Positions 1 through 9,447 of a stretch of DNA of 36,879 nucleotides are shown in pieces; the stretch's first letter is position 1; the number at the start of each line of letters is the position of its first letter. The DNA is taken from the NCBI GenBank assembly GCA_029978325.1, contig JAPOJR010000014.1:1-36879 (forward strand), written 5' to 3'. The position numbers and the translations under genes are program-made. The DNA comes from Alphaproteobacteria bacterium (GTDB lineage Bacteria; Pseudomonadota; Alphaproteobacteria; Bin95). The notes beneath the pieces were generated by a model, which saw nothing but the letters and a program-made list of their open reading frames with translations, was not told where the DNA came from and did no database searches.

Positions 1-66
1 TTATTTTGATCTCTAAAAGTTGATGCTTGTGACGCAATTCGCTGCAATAGATAATAATTTATCTTT

Positions 67-91
67 GGCGCGCTCGCGCCCCATTTGTTTT
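67..91 (+). terminator. Candidate intrinsic terminator upstream of rpoZ
   Basis: GGCGC and GCGCC arms with a GCTC loop are followed by CCATTTGTTTT, a short G+C-rich hairpin with a loose T-run. It could end transcription of a plus-strand gene lying left of the window. The other bases of 1-242 show no convincing reading frame or clear sigma-70 promoter. Confidence 0.4.
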
Positions 92-242
92 AAATAGACA
101 AGGGAATGCCGCTCTGCAAGTTGCGAATTGCTTCTTCTTAGAGAAAGCGCCGCGCAGATTGACGCGCAATTGAGCGCAAAGATTGAGTTAGCAGCAAATT
201 CACGCTAGGTTGAGTGTTTCACTAAAGCGGAGAAAATTTGTC

Positions 243-629
243 ATGGCGCGCGTGACTGTCGAAGATTGTGTGGAACTGGTCCCGAACCGGTTCGAACTGA
301 TCGCGCTGGCCGCTCAGCGCGCCCGCGAGATTTCCGCGGGTGGCGAGCTGACGATAGACCGGGACCGGGATAAGAATCCGGTCGTGTCGCTGCGCGAAAT
401 TGCAGGATCGACCGTCAGCCTCGACGATTTGCGCGAGGGCGTTATTCAGAACCACCAGCGCCAGATGGAGCCGGCCTTCTCTGCCGATGACGAGCGCGCC
501 CGCCCAGCCGCACTGACCGGCCCGGGCATGGACGATGACGATCCGCCGCCGGCCGAGGAATTGGATCTTGCGTCGCTGGCGCGTGAATTGGCGGCGCAGG
601 CTGGTGATTTTCAGAATCGGGACGACTAG
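243..629 (+). CDS. rpoZ: DNA-directed RNA polymerase omega subunit
   Basis: RpoZ is the small omega subunit that helps fold and stabilise the beta-prime subunit in RNA polymerase. The N-terminus reads [19 protein letters not shown], followed by a block around [10 protein letters not shown], which is the conserved omega core. An acidic, variable tail ([13 protein letters not shown]) is usual in alphaproteobacteria. The protein is 128 residues. I chose the ATG at 243 over the upstream ATG at 210 because the conserved N-terminus begins there and GGAGAAAA (229-236) is well placed as a ribosome binding site. The rsh gene follows 45 bases later, the rpoZ-spoT linkage common in Proteobacteria. Omega is also a known ppGpp-binding partner on the polymerase, so the pairing is functionally sensible. 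Confidence 0.96.
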   Translation: MARVTVEDCVELVPNRFELIALAAQRAREISAGGELTIDRDRDKNPVVSLREIAGSTVSLDDLREGVIQNHQRQMEPAFSADDERARPAALTGPGMDDDDPPPAEELDLASLARELAAQAGDFQNRDD

Positions 630-674
630 GGGATTGCCCGTCTGTGTCGGCCTTAGCGTAAGGGGTTCCATTGC

Positions 675-2816
675 GTGCTCCGGCACTCTGACCTGATTGC
701 GGCAGTCCGGGCGTATGATCCCGATGCGGATGGCGACGCCATCGAGCGCGCCTATATGTTCGCTGCCAATGCGCATGGCAGCCAGCAACGTGCGTCGGGT
801 GAACCCTACATCTCTCACCCGTTGGCTGTGGCCGAAATTCTTGTGTCCAAGCATTTGGATGCTGCCACCATTGTGACGGCTTTGCTGCATGATACGGTGG
901 AGGACACAGCCGCAACGCTTGAAGATGTGCGGGCCCAGTTTGGCGACGAGGTCGCCGCCCTGGTCGATGGCGTGACCAAGCTTTCCAAGCTGGAACTTCA
1001 GCCCGACCAATCCAAGCAGGCGGAAAATTTCCGGAAACTGGTCGTAGCCATGTCGCGCGATATCCGCGTGCTGTTGGTGAAACTGGCGGACCGGCTGCAC
1101 AACATGCGGACGCTCAGTTATTTCAGAAATCCTGAAAAGCGGGTGCGGATCGCCAAGGAGACGGTCGAAATTTATGCGCCTTTGGCCGAGCGCATCGGCA
1201 TGCAGGATTGGCACGACGCGCTAACCGATCTGGCCTTTATCGAATTGCATCCCGACGCCCGTCGTTCGGTCATGACACGGCTGGACTATTTGCGCGAACA
1301 TGGCCGCGACCTGGTGAGCCGGGTCATCCTGGAATTGAAATCGTTGTTGGAGGCAGAAGGCATCCCGGCGGAGGTCTTTGGGCGAGAGAAAACGCCGTCT
1401 TCGATTTGGGAGAAGATGAAACGCAAGGATGTGCCTTTCGAGCAGCTGACCGATATCATGGCGTTCCGCATCCTGGTCAACGATGCGGCGGAGTGCTATC
1501 GCGCGCTTGGTGTCATCCATGGCGCCTATCCGGCCGTATTAGGGCGGTTCAAGGATTATATCAGCCTGCCGAAGGCGAATGGCTATCAATCGATCCATAC
1601 AGCAGTGCTGGGGCCGGAAAATCTGCGCATTGAAGTGCAGATCCGAACCCACGCAATGCATCGAGTCGCCGAGTACGGTGTAGCGGCGCACTGGAATTAT
1701 AAAGAAGGCGGTGGGGCTCCGGAAACCGACGGTCTGCAATACAGCTGGATCCGCGGACTGTTGGAGATACTGGAAAGCGCCGAAGGCGCCGACGAGTTTC
1801 TCGATAACACCCGGCTGGAGATGTATAAGGATCAGGTGTTCTGTTTCACTCCGGGCGGTGCGCTGATCCCATTGCCGCAAGGCGCAACCCCGATCGATTT
1901 CGCCTACGCTGTGCATTCCGACATCGGCGATCAATGCGTCGGCGCAAAGATTAATGGCAAATTGATGCCGTTGCGGTCGGTGCTGCAAAATGGCGACCAG
2001 GTCGAGATCAGCACGTCAAAGGGCCGAATGCCGTCGCCGGAATGGCTGCACTTCGCGATCACCGGCAAAGCCCGCGCCGGCGTAAGGCGGGCGATCCGCG
2101 CTCGGCAACGCGATCAGTACATAGCGCTGGGCAAGGAGATCGTCCGGTCGATTTTTGCCGGCCGCGGTGTCGATCCGACGGAACGTACGCTGGCGCCGGT
2201 GCTGGACCATTTCAGCTATTCTTCTATTGAGGACCTCCAGGCCGCACTTGGAGAAGGGCTGGTTGGCGAGCATGCTGTTTCCACCATGCTGTTTCCCGAA
2301 GCGCCGGACGAGGAAAGCAATGTCGTACCGCTGACTCCGACCCGGCGTCAGCGTGCGCGGGAGAAAGCCAAGCCGGTTGCGATCCGTGGACTGATCCCCG
2401 GAATGGCGATGCATTTCGCCCGCTGCTGCCACCCGCTGCCCGGAGACGACATCATCGGCATCGTCACGACCGGCAAAGGTGTCACCATCCACACCTCCGA
2501 TTGCGCGTCGCTGGAAAGTTTCCAACACACGCCCGAGCGGTGGCTGAATGTCGATTGGGAGCCCGAGACGTCGGCGGGCCATGTGGCGCGGTTGCGGGTG
2601 ACGTCTGAGCACCGGCCGGGACAGTTGGCCGAGATCAGCGCAACGATTGCCGCCAATCGCGGCAACATCACCAATCTGCGATTTACCTCTCGTGCCGAGG
2701 ATTTCTTTGAGATGCAGATCGACATCGAGGTCATGGACGTTTCGCATTTGAGTAATATTATCGCGGCATTGCGTGCGATATCGACGGTTGCGTCGGTGGA
2801 TCGGGCGCGTGCCTGA
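675..2816 (+). CDS. rsh: Bifunctional (p)ppGpp synthetase/hydrolase (Rel/SpoT homolog)
   Basis: This enzyme makes and degrades the stringent-response alarmone (p)ppGpp. The protein is 713 residues, the normal length for a full Rsh. The N-terminal HD hydrolase domain keeps H48 and the HDTVED motif (H72, D73, E76, D77), so hydrolase activity should be intact. The synthetase domain has PSSIWEKMKRK and the RFKD motif before YISLPKANGYQSIHT. RFKD, rather than the EXDD of RelA, marks the bifunctional type. A TGS domain (from about VFCFTPGGALIPLPQG) and a C-terminal ACT domain (HRPGQLAEISATIAANRGN) follow. The start is GTG 675, preceded by AGGGG at 661-665, and it aligns with the usual Rsh N-terminus. 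It is probably the only long Rel/SpoT enzyme here, as in most alphaproteobacteria, but that cannot be checked from one window. Confidence 0.96.
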   Translation: MLRHSDLIAAVRAYDPDADGDAIERAYMFAANAHGSQQRASGEPYISHPLAVAEILVSKHLDAATIVTALLHDTVEDTAATLEDVRAQFGDEVAALVDGVTKLSKLELQPDQSKQAENFRKLVVAMSRDIRVLLVKLADRLHNMRTLSYFRNPEKRVRIAKETVEIYAPLAERIGMQDWHDALTDLAFIELHPDARRSVMTRLDYLREHGRDLVSRVILELKSLLEAEGIPAEVFGREKTPSSIWEKMKRKDVPFEQLTDIMAFRILVNDAAECYRALGVIHGAYPAVLGRFKDYISLPKANGYQSIHTAVLGPENLRIEVQIRTHAMHRVAEYGVAAHWNYKEGGGAPETDGLQYSWIRGLLEILESAEGADEFLDNTRLEMYKDQVFCFTPGGALIPLPQGATPIDFAYAVHSDIGDQCVGAKINGKLMPLRSVLQNGDQVEISTSKGRMPSPEWLHFAITGKARAGVRRAIRARQRDQYIALGKEIVRSIFAGRGVDPTERTLAPVLDHFSYSSIEDLQAALGEGLVGEHAVSTMLFPEAPDEESNVVPLTPTRRQRAREKAKPVAIRGLIPGMAMHFARCCHPLPGDDIIGIVTTGKGVTIHTSDCASLESFQHTPERWLNVDWEPETSAGHVARLRVTSEHRPGQLAEISATIAANRGNITNLRFTSRAEDFFEMQIDIEVMDVSHLSNIIAALRAISTVASVDRARA

Positions 2817-2849
2817 TGGTGTCCTCGTGAGCATTGAAAGCTGGTCTTG

Positions 2850-3605
2850 ATGTCTTTGCCCTATCTTCGCCTCGGCATTAACGTCGATCATGTGGCGACC
2901 GTGCGGAACGCACGCGGCGGGGCTTACCCGTGCCCTGTGCGCGCGGCGCAGTTGGCCAAGGAAGCTGGCGCCGACGGCATTACCGCCCATTTGCGCGAGG
3001 ACCGGCGGCATATCCGTGATGCCGATATCCGCCGTCTGCGCGAGGAGGTCGCCCTGCCGCTGAACTTTGAGATGGCTGCGACGGCGGAGATGCGCGACAT
3101 CGCGCTGGCCACCCTGCCGCACGCAGCCTGCCTGGTGCCGGAAAAGCGCGAGGAGCTGACCACCGAAGGCGGATTGGATGTCCGCGGCCATCATAATACC
3201 GTCGCGCCGGTGGTTCGCGCCCTGGCCGATGCCGGCATCCGCGTCTCACTGTTCGTTGAGGCGGACCCGGATCAGTTGCGCGCCGCGGCGGATGCCGGCG
3301 CAGCGGTGGTCGAGTTGCACTCCGGCAGCTATTGCGACGCGCCGGAGCACGAACGGCCGGCATTGCTGAAACGGTTGCAGGATGCGGCCGCGCTGACCGC
3401 CAAGCTGGGCCTGGAATGCCATATCGGGCATGGGCTCACCTACGATACCGTTGGCCCCATCGCTGCGATCCCGCAGGTGGTGGAGCTGAACATCGGCCAC
3501 TTCCTGATTGGCGAAGCGATTTTCGTCGGGCTTGGCCCGGCAATCCAGCGGATGCGGGCTGCTATGGACGCCGGCCGACTGATGGCCCCCACCTACCGCG
3601 CATGA
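2850..3605 (+). CDS. pdxJ: Pyridoxine 5'-phosphate synthase
   Basis: PdxJ condenses 1-deoxyxylulose 5-phosphate with 3-amino-2-oxopropyl phosphate to give pyridoxine 5'-phosphate, the last ring-forming step of DXP-dependent vitamin B6 synthesis. The start [22 protein letters not shown] is a PdxJ signature. [16 protein letters not shown] carries the active-site glutamate/histidine region, and [18 protein letters not shown] and [12 protein letters not shown] are further family blocks. The 251-residue length is typical. A TTG lies directly before the ATG at 2850, and I use the ATG. The gene begins 33 bases after rsh and its stop overlaps the acpS start as ATGA, so translation is probably coupled. 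pdxJ-acpS linkage is widespread in Proteobacteria. Confidence 0.97.
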   Translation: MSLPYLRLGINVDHVATVRNARGGAYPCPVRAAQLAKEAGADGITAHLREDRRHIRDADIRRLREEVALPLNFEMAATAEMRDIALATLPHAACLVPEKREELTTEGGLDVRGHHNTVAPVVRALADAGIRVSLFVEADPDQLRAAADAGAAVVELHSGSYCDAPEHERPALLKRLQDAAALTAKLGLECHIGHGLTYDTVGPIAAIPQVVELNIGHFLIGEAIFVGLGPAIQRMRAAMDAGRLMAPTYRA

Positions 3606-4036
3606 TTATTGGCATTGGAGCGGACCTGATCGACATCCGGCGGATCGAGCGTCTGTTGGACCGGTTCGGCGAACGCTTCATCAATCGGACCTTTACCGAG
3701 GTCGAGCAGCGGAAGTCGGAACGCCGCGCCAATCGGGCAGCCAGTTATGCCAAGCGATTTGCCGCGAAAGAAGCCTGCGCAAAGGCCTTGGGGACGGGGT
3801 TGGCGCAGGGCGTAGGTTGGCTGGACCTTGGCGTCGAGACAATGCCCGGCGGAAAGCCGACGATGCGGTTGACCCGCGGCGCGGCTGCGCGGCTCGCCGC
3901 CTTGACGCCGGCAGGTATGCGCGCGCAGATAGACTTAACGATTACCGACGATTATCCGCTGGCTCAGGCGTTTGTCGTTATTTCCGCCATCCCCGGCGAT
4001 ATGGCCGAGCCTGGCGCACAGCCGATTGCCCGATGA
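3602..4036 (+). CDS. acpS: Holo-[acyl-carrier-protein] synthase
   Basis: AcpS moves the 4'-phosphopantetheine arm from CoA onto apo acyl carrier protein, activating it for fatty acid synthesis. The N-terminus [19 protein letters not shown] holds the metal-binding aspartate, and [18 protein letters not shown] holds the second conserved acidic residue. The length of 144 residues is near the family norm of about 125-140. The ATG at 3602 overlaps the pdxJ TGA. An open frame extends much further upstream inside pdxJ, but it has no AcpS homology before this ATG. The gene is followed 43 bases later by lepB. Confidence 0.95.
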   Translation: MIIGIGADLIDIRRIERLLDRFGERFINRTFTEVEQRKSERRANRAASYAKRFAAKEACAKALGTGLAQGVGWLDLGVETMPGGKPTMRLTRGAAARLAALTPAGMRAQIDLTITDDYPLAQAFVVISAIPGDMAEPGAQPIAR

Positions 4037-4079
4037 ACGGGCGGTCGGGCACACCAGTTTAGAAAAGAGGACCACAGGC

Positions 4080-4817
4080 GTGGCTAAACAATCCAGCGGC
4101 GGTTTGCTGTCGATCCTGCGCACCATTGTGATCGCCGGCGCAATCGCATTCACCTTTCGCAGTTTTGCGTTCGAGCCGTTCAATATCCCGTCAGGGTCGA
4201 TGCTGCCGACCTTGCTGGTGGGCGATTTCCTTTTTGTTTCAAAATATTACTATGGATACAGCAAGTTCTCCTTTCCAGGCAGCCTGGACCTGTTCTCCGG
4301 CCGCATAGGCGGTTCGGAGCCGAAGCAGGGGGATGTTGCCGTCTTCCGCTGGCCGAAAAACACCTCAATTGATTACATCAAGCGGGTGATCGGCCTGCCA
4401 GGCGATACCATCCGAATGATGGCCGGACGCCTTTACATCAATGGCAAAATGGTGGAGCGCGAGCATGTGGGGACGTACGAAGATACCGATGAACGTGGCG
4501 TTGTCACCCGGCTGCATATGTATATCGAAACGCTGCCGAACGGAGTGAAACACCATATTTTGGAGCGCAGCGACCAGGACCCGTTTGACAACACCAATGA
4601 TTTCGTCGTGCCGCCCGGGCATTTCTTTGCCATGGGCGACAATCGCGACAACTCGCAAGATAGCCGGGCATTTTCGTCCGTTGGGTACGTGCCGATGGAA
4701 AATCTGGTCGGCCGGGCGGAAATCCTGTTCTTCTCCATCGACGACCGCAAGGGCCTGCTGTACGGCGTCCCGAATGGCATTCGCTGGGACCGCCTGCTGA
4801 ACACGGTTTCGCCATGA
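4080..4817 (+). CDS. lepB: Signal peptidase I
   Basis: LepB is the membrane-bound serine/lysine protease that removes signal peptides from Sec and Tat exported proteins on the periplasmic face. From the GTG at 4080 it is 245 residues. One N-terminal membrane segment (about 12-30) is followed by FNIPSGSMLPTL with catalytic Ser40 (second serine of SGSM) and DYIKRVIGLPGD with the general base Lys101. MGDNRDNSQDSR is the late conserved box. The frame is open to an ATG at 3972, but that would overlap acpS. The GTG has AGAGGA at 4066-4071 with 8-base spacing, so I take it as the start. lepB-rnc-era is a classic operon core. Confidence 0.96.
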   Translation: MAKQSSGGLLSILRTIVIAGAIAFTFRSFAFEPFNIPSGSMLPTLLVGDFLFVSKYYYGYSKFSFPGSLDLFSGRIGGSEPKQGDVAVFRWPKNTSIDYIKRVIGLPGDTIRMMAGRLYINGKMVEREHVGTYEDTDERGVVTRLHMYIETLPNGVKHHILERSDQDPFDNTNDFVVPPGHFFAMGDNRDNSQDSRAFSSVGYVPMENLVGRAEILFFSIDDRKGLLYGVPNGIRWDRLLNTVSP

Positions 4818-4830
4818 CGAGGCCAATGAT

Positions 4831-5538
4831 GTGAGCCAGCCCGGTGAAAATTCGAGTGCGTTTGGTGCATTGGCCAGTCTGCTGGGTCACCGGTTCCGCG
4901 ATCCGAATTTGCTGTCGGCGGCCCTGACGCATCCGAGCGTGGGCGAGCGGGATGTGCGCCGGCAGTATGAGCGGATGGAGTTTCTGGGCGACCGGGTGCT
5001 GGGTCTGGTCATCGCGGATTTGCTGTTGGAGCGCTATCCTGACGAGGATGAGGGCGCCCTGTCGCAAAGATTGGTTAGTTTGGTGCGAGCCGAATCCTTG
5101 GCAGAGGTAGCGGAGCGGTTGAAGTTGGCCGATCATTTGACGGTTAGCGCATCTGCCGCCGGCGATGGCGGACGCGGTCGGGTCTCGGTTCTATCCGATG
5201 CGTGCGAAACGCTGATCGGCGCGCTTTACTTGGATGGCGGGCTGGAGCCGGCCCGGGCGTTTGTGCGCCGCCATTGGGCGGACTTGGTGACGAAGGGCGG
5301 GTCCCGGACGTTGCTCGATCCAAAAACAGCGCTACAGGAATGGTTGCAAGGAAGAGGCGCGCCGCTGCCGACCTACCGCGAGATTTCGCGGCAGGGCCCG
5401 GCCCATGCGCCGGAGTTTACGGTGGAAGTTTCCAGTGCCGATGGACAAGCCGCGCGGGCTGTCGGCAGCAACAAACGGGCGGCGGAGCAAGCAGCGGCGG
5501 AAGTCTTGCTGCGGCGCCTCGAGGCATCTGATGACTGA
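4831..5538 (+). CDS. rnc: Ribonuclease III
   Basis: RNase III cuts double-stranded RNA, processing rRNA precursors and some mRNAs. The 235-residue product has the catalytic domain signature ERMEFLGDRVLGL, with the downstream acidic site in DACETLIGALYLDGG, and then a double-stranded RNA-binding domain (from PKTALQEWLQGRG to AAAEVLLRRLE). The start is GTG 4831, 13 bases after lepB. The gene ends eight bases inside era, an overlap that suggests coupled translation. Confidence 0.96.
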   Translation: MSQPGENSSAFGALASLLGHRFRDPNLLSAALTHPSVGERDVRRQYERMEFLGDRVLGLVIADLLLERYPDEDEGALSQRLVSLVRAESLAEVAERLKLADHLTVSASAAGDGGRGRVSVLSDACETLIGALYLDGGLEPARAFVRRHWADLVTKGGSRTLLDPKTALQEWLQGRGAPLPTYREISRQGPAHAPEFTVEVSSADGQAARAVGSNKRAAEQAAAEVLLRRLEASDD

Positions 5539-6451
5539 GTCTGTTTCCCATGCAGAGCCCGCGCACCGGTGCGGCCTGATTGCCCTGGTGGGCGCGCCGA
5601 ACGTTGGCAAGTCGACGCTGATCAATCGTTTGGTCGGCGCGAAGGTGGCGATAGTGACGCCAAAGGCCCAGACCACCCGCACCCGGGTGCTGGGCATTCG
5701 CATGGCCGGCGCGACGCAGGCTGTCTTTATCGATACGCCCGGCATCTTTCAGCCGAAGCGGCGGCTCGACCGGGCCATGGTGCAGACCGCATGGCGGGAG
5801 GCCGGCGATGCCGATGAAACTTGCCTGCTGATCGACGCGGGCAAGGGACTGGATGCCGCTACCCGGGCGATTGCCGAACGCCTGAAACAATCGGGCCGCG
5901 AAGTGGTGGCGGTTTTCAACAAAATCGACAAAGTGCGTCGCCCGCGCCTGCTGGAACTGGCGCAGGAGTTGACCGCCATTCTGCCGTGCCGCGACGTTTT
6001 CATGATCGCCGCCATCAATGGCGACGGCGTCGAAGATCTGTTTGCCAAGCTGGCCGCACGCCTGCCGGAGGGGCCGTGGCTGTTCCCGGACGATCAGTTA
6101 ACCGACATGCCCGACCGGCTGATGGCAGCGGAGATCACCCGCGAAAAACTGATGCTGAGCCTGCGCAACGAACTGCCCTATGACCTGGCGGTCGAGACCG
6201 AGGATTGGCAGGTGTTCCAGAACGGAGCGTTGCGGATCTCTCAGGTCATTCACATTGCCCGCGACAGCCAGAAGGGCATCGTCGTTGGCAAGGGCGGAGA
6301 GCGAATCAAGCATATCCGTGAAGCATCGCAGCGCGATCTTCAGGAGATCTACGAGACGCCGGTGCATCTGTTCCTGCACGTCAAGGTCCGTCCCGGCTGG
6401 GATGAGGACCGGGCGCATTTCCGCGACTTGGGGCTAGACTACAACGTATGA
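5531..6451 (+). CDS. era: GTPase Era
   Basis: Era is an essential GTPase that binds the 3' end of 16S rRNA and acts in 30S assembly. The 306-residue product shows G1 GAPNVGKST, the switch region KAQTTRTRVLG, G3 DTPG, G4 NKID and a C-terminal KH RNA-binding domain with GKGGERIKHIREASQRDL. The frame is open upstream to 5405 within rnc, but the ATG at 5531 puts the G1 box at the usual distance from the N-terminus. The stop overlaps the recO start as ATGA, and the rnc-era-recO order is conserved. Confidence 0.97.
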   Translation: MTESVSHAEPAHRCGLIALVGAPNVGKSTLINRLVGAKVAIVTPKAQTTRTRVLGIRMAGATQAVFIDTPGIFQPKRRLDRAMVQTAWREAGDADETCLLIDAGKGLDAATRAIAERLKQSGREVVAVFNKIDKVRRPRLLELAQELTAILPCRDVFMIAAINGDGVEDLFAKLAARLPEGPWLFPDDQLTDMPDRLMAAEITREKLMLSLRNELPYDLAVETEDWQVFQNGALRISQVIHIARDSQKGIVVGKGGERIKHIREASQRDLQEIYETPVHLFLHVKVRPGWDEDRAHFRDLGLDYNV

Positions 6452-7203
6452 TCGAATGGGCGGATCAGGGCATTCTGCTGGCGATTGAGCCGCATGGCGA
6501 AGGTCACGCGGTCGCCCAGGTCCTGACCGAGGCCCATGGCCGCCACGCTGGCCTCGTGCATGGCGGCGCCGGATCGCGCCGGGCGCATGAGTTACAGCCG
6601 GGAGCTGCGCTTAGCCTGAACTGGCGGGCTCGGTTGGCCGATCATCTGGGCGCTTATGCCTATGAATTGGAGACGCCGCACGCCGCCTTTTGGTTGGAGG
6701 ACCGGCGGCGGCTGGCCGGCATTGCGTCGGCCTGTGCGGTTGCGACCGTGTTGCCGGAGCGCGAGCCGATGCCCGGCGTCTATCATGGATTGACGGCCCT
6801 GCTGGCCGCATTGGAGAGCGAGGCCTGGCCCGCTGCCTATGTGGTGTGGGAGTTGGGCGTGCTGCGGGCCTTAGGCTATGGTCTGGCGCTGGACCGCTGC
6901 GTGAAGACCGGCGCAACCCAGGGCCTCGCCTATGTCTCGCCGCGGACGGGGGCTGCGGTGACAGCAGAGGGCGCGGGCGACCTGGCGCCCAGGCTTCTGC
7001 CGCTGCCGGGGTTCCTGGCGGGCGGCGGGGAATGGGATGACTCGGCTATCGCCGCCGGCCTGAAACTGACCGCGCATTTCCTGAAGCGCGACGCATTCGG
7101 CGCGATCCACCGCGACTTACCCCCAGCCCGCTGGCGGCTGGCGGATTGCTTCGGGACAGAATCGCCCTTATCCGCAGAGTCCAACGCAGAGGATTCCGTG
7201 TGA
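6448..7203 (+). CDS. recO: DNA repair protein RecO
   Basis: RecO acts with RecF and RecR to load RecA on SSB-coated single-stranded DNA. The protein is 251 residues. It has an N-terminal OB-fold ([28 protein letters not shown] region, with [11 protein letters not shown]) and a helical C-terminal domain with [14 protein letters not shown] and [28 protein letters not shown], the pattern of alphaproteobacterial RecO. The gene is coupled at both ends: ATGA with era and GTGA with parC. Only one cysteine is visible in the position where some RecO proteins carry a zinc site. Confidence 0.92.
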   Translation: MIEWADQGILLAIEPHGEGHAVAQVLTEAHGRHAGLVHGGAGSRRAHELQPGAALSLNWRARLADHLGAYAYELETPHAAFWLEDRRRLAGIASACAVATVLPEREPMPGVYHGLTALLAALESEAWPAAYVVWELGVLRALGYGLALDRCVKTGATQGLAYVSPRTGAAVTAEGAGDLAPRLLPLPGFLAGGGEWDDSAIAAGLKLTAHFLKRDAFGAIHRDLPPARWRLADCFGTESPLSAESNAEDSV

Positions 7204-9440
7204 GCACCGACGACACTTCACCCACCGAAGGCCGCGACCCGATCCGGCCGGTAGGCTTTGAAGAGGCGCTGTCCGAGCGCTATCTGGCCTATGCGCTTTC
7301 CACCATCATGGCGCGCTCGCTGCCGGATGTGCGCGATGGGCTGAAGCCGGTGCATCGCCGGCTGCTCTATGCCATGCGTGAGTTGGGGCTCAATCCGCGG
7401 GCAGGGTTCAAGAAGTGCGCCCGCGTCGTCGGCGACGTGATGGGCAAGTTCCATCCGCATGGCGATGCCGCGATTTATGACGCCATGGTGCGCCTCGCCC
7501 AGGAATTCGCGGTGCGTTATCCGCTGGTCGAGGGCCAGGGCAATTTCGGCAATATCGACGGCGATAACGCCGCCGCCATGCGCTATACCGAGGCTCGCCT
7601 GACGGCGGTGGCCGAGGCGTTGCTGGACGGCATCGACCAGGACACCGTCGATTTTCGCGATACCTATGACGGCGAAGGCGCGGAGCCGGTGGTTTTGCCC
7701 GCCGCCTTCCCGAACCTGCTGGCGAATGGCGCGCAAGGCATTGCGGTCGGCATGGCCACCAACATCCCGCCGCACAATGCCGACGAGATTTGTGCCGCGC
7801 TGTTGCTGATGATCAAGAATCCGGATGCATCGCTGGAACAGGTGCTGAAGCGCTTGCCCGGCCCGGATTTCCCGACCGGCGGCGTGCTGGCAGAGGATGC
7901 GGACAAGCTGGCCCAGGTTTATGCCACCGGCCGCGGGTCGCTGCGGCTGCGGGCGCGATGGGAGAAGGAAGACCTCGGCCGCGGCCAATGGCAGGTGGTG
8001 GTCACCGAGATTCCCTACCAGGTGCAGAAAAGCCGCCTGATCGAGCGGGTCGCCGAGTTGCTGGAAAACCGCAAGCTGCCGCTGCTTGCCGATATCCGCG
8101 ACGAGTCGGCGGAGGACTTGCGCGTCGTCATCGTGCCGCGCACCCGCACCATTCCACCCGAAGCCCTGATGGAATCGCTGTTCCAGCAGACCGAGTTGGA
8201 GACCCGCTTCGGCGTCAATATGAACGTGCTCGACGGCGGCACCGTGCCCCGGCTGATGGGGTTGATCGAGGTATTGAAGGCCTTTCTCGACCATCGGCTG
8301 GAAGTATTGCAGCGGCGCACCCACCACCGGCTGGGCCAGATCGCGCACCGGCTGGAGGTGCTGGCGGGCTATCTGATCGTCTACGCCAATCTGGACGAGG
8401 TCATCCGCCTGATCCGCGAATCCGATGAGCCCAAGCCGGCCCTGATGGCGCGCTGGGACCTGACCCAGGTCCAGGCTGACGCCATCCTGAACATGCGTCT
8501 GCGCGCGCTGGCCCGCCTGCAGGAAATCGAAATCCGGCAGGAACACGATGCACTGTCCGCCGAGCAGTCGGAATTGCAGGCGCTGTTGGCGGACGAAGCG
8601 CTGCAATGGCAGACCATCGCCGGCCAGATCGACGAGACCCGCACAAAATTCGGCAAGAAAACGCCGCTGGGCAAGCGCCGCACCCTGATTGCCAGCGCGC
8701 CCGATGCCGTCGATTTGTCGGCGGAAGCGTTCGTCGAGCGTGAGCCGCTGACGGTCGTGGTCTCAGAGCAGGGCTGGGTGCGGGCGTTGAAAGGGCATCT
8801 GGCCCCGGATGCAGAGGTCAAATACAAGGATGGCGACGGCGAACGGTTCCGCCTGCCGTGCCAGTCGACGGACAAGATTTTGTTGTTCACCGCCAGCGGG
8901 CGGGTGTTCACGCTGTCCGCCGACAAGCTGCCCGGCGGCCGCGGCCAGGGCGAGCCCCTGCGCCTGCTGGTGGATCTGGCGGCGGAGGACACGGCCGTGG
9001 CGTTCCGGGCTGTCACCAAGGATGAACGCCTGATCCTGGCCTCCAGCGATGGCCGAGGCTTCCGCATTGCGTCCGACGCCTGCGTGGCGCAGACCAAGAC
9101 CGGGCGTCAGGTGATGAACCCGGCGGATGGCGCGCGTCTCGCCTTTGTCGTGCCGGAGATCGGCGACCATATCGCCGTGATCGGCGAAAACCGCCGCCTG
9201 CTGATTTTCCCGATGCACCAATTGCCGGAAATGAGCCGTGGCCGGGGCGTCATGCTGCAGCGCTACAAAGACGGCGGCATCAGCGACCTGACCACCATTG
9301 TGCTGGAAGAGGGCCTGTCGTGGCAGGCAGGCGAACGGACCCGGCGCGAGACCGACCTGTTGCCGTGGCTGGGCAACCGCGCCGGGGCCGGGCGCCAGCC
9401 ACCGCACGGCTTCCCGCGCGACAACACGTTCGGCGGTTAA
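7200..9440 (+). CDS. parC: DNA topoisomerase IV subunit A
   Basis: ParC is the DNA-cleaving subunit of topoisomerase IV, which unlinks replicated chromosomes. The start GTG 7200 overlaps the recO stop and gives 746 residues. That length fits ParC and is shorter than GyrA. The catalytic tyrosine is Y129 in [11 protein letters not shown]. The DNA-gate helix reads [12 protein letters not shown], so the position equal to E. coli ParC Ser80 is Ala90 and the Glu84 position is Asp. The C-terminal part shows degenerate beta-propeller blades and no clear GyrA box. The gene closes the housekeeping operon and converges with a phyH-type gene only 7 bases away, with no obvious terminator between. Confidence 0.93.
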   Translation: MSTDDTSPTEGRDPIRPVGFEEALSERYLAYALSTIMARSLPDVRDGLKPVHRRLLYAMRELGLNPRAGFKKCARVVGDVMGKFHPHGDAAIYDAMVRLAQEFAVRYPLVEGQGNFGNIDGDNAAAMRYTEARLTAVAEALLDGIDQDTVDFRDTYDGEGAEPVVLPAAFPNLLANGAQGIAVGMATNIPPHNADEICAALLLMIKNPDASLEQVLKRLPGPDFPTGGVLAEDADKLAQVYATGRGSLRLRARWEKEDLGRGQWQVVVTEIPYQVQKSRLIERVAELLENRKLPLLADIRDESAEDLRVVIVPRTRTIPPEALMESLFQQTELETRFGVNMNVLDGGTVPRLMGLIEVLKAFLDHRLEVLQRRTHHRLGQIAHRLEVLAGYLIVYANLDEVIRLIRESDEPKPALMARWDLTQVQADAILNMRLRALARLQEIEIRQEHDALSAEQSELQALLADEALQWQTIAGQIDETRTKFGKKTPLGKRRTLIASAPDAVDLSAEAFVEREPLTVVVSEQGWVRALKGHLAPDAEVKYKDGDGERFRLPCQSTDKILLFTASGRVFTLSADKLPGGRGQGEPLRLLVDLAAEDTAVAFRAVTKDERLILASSDGRGFRIASDACVAQTKTGRQVMNPADGARLAFVVPEIGDHIAVIGENRRLLIFPMHQLPEMSRGRGVMLQRYKDGGISDLTTIVLEEGLSWQAGERTRRETDLLPWLGNRAGAGRQPPHGFPRDNTFGG

Positions 9441-9447
9441 GGCCGGG

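Noticed and set aside
159..215. Repeated TTGA/GCGC words upstream of rpoZ suggesting a promoter or iterons
   Set aside because: The words are short and irregularly spaced, and no -35/-10 pair with correct spacing could be defined.
222..1214. Long minus-strand open frame of 330 codons across rpoZ and rsh
   Set aside because: It lies opposite two clearly recognisable genes, has Arg/His-rich low-information composition and no family motif. It is a shadow of codon bias in G+C-rich DNA.
2016..3194. Minus-strand open frame of 392 codons across rsh and pdxJ
   Set aside because: It is opposite two conserved genes and shows no motifs or plausible domain.
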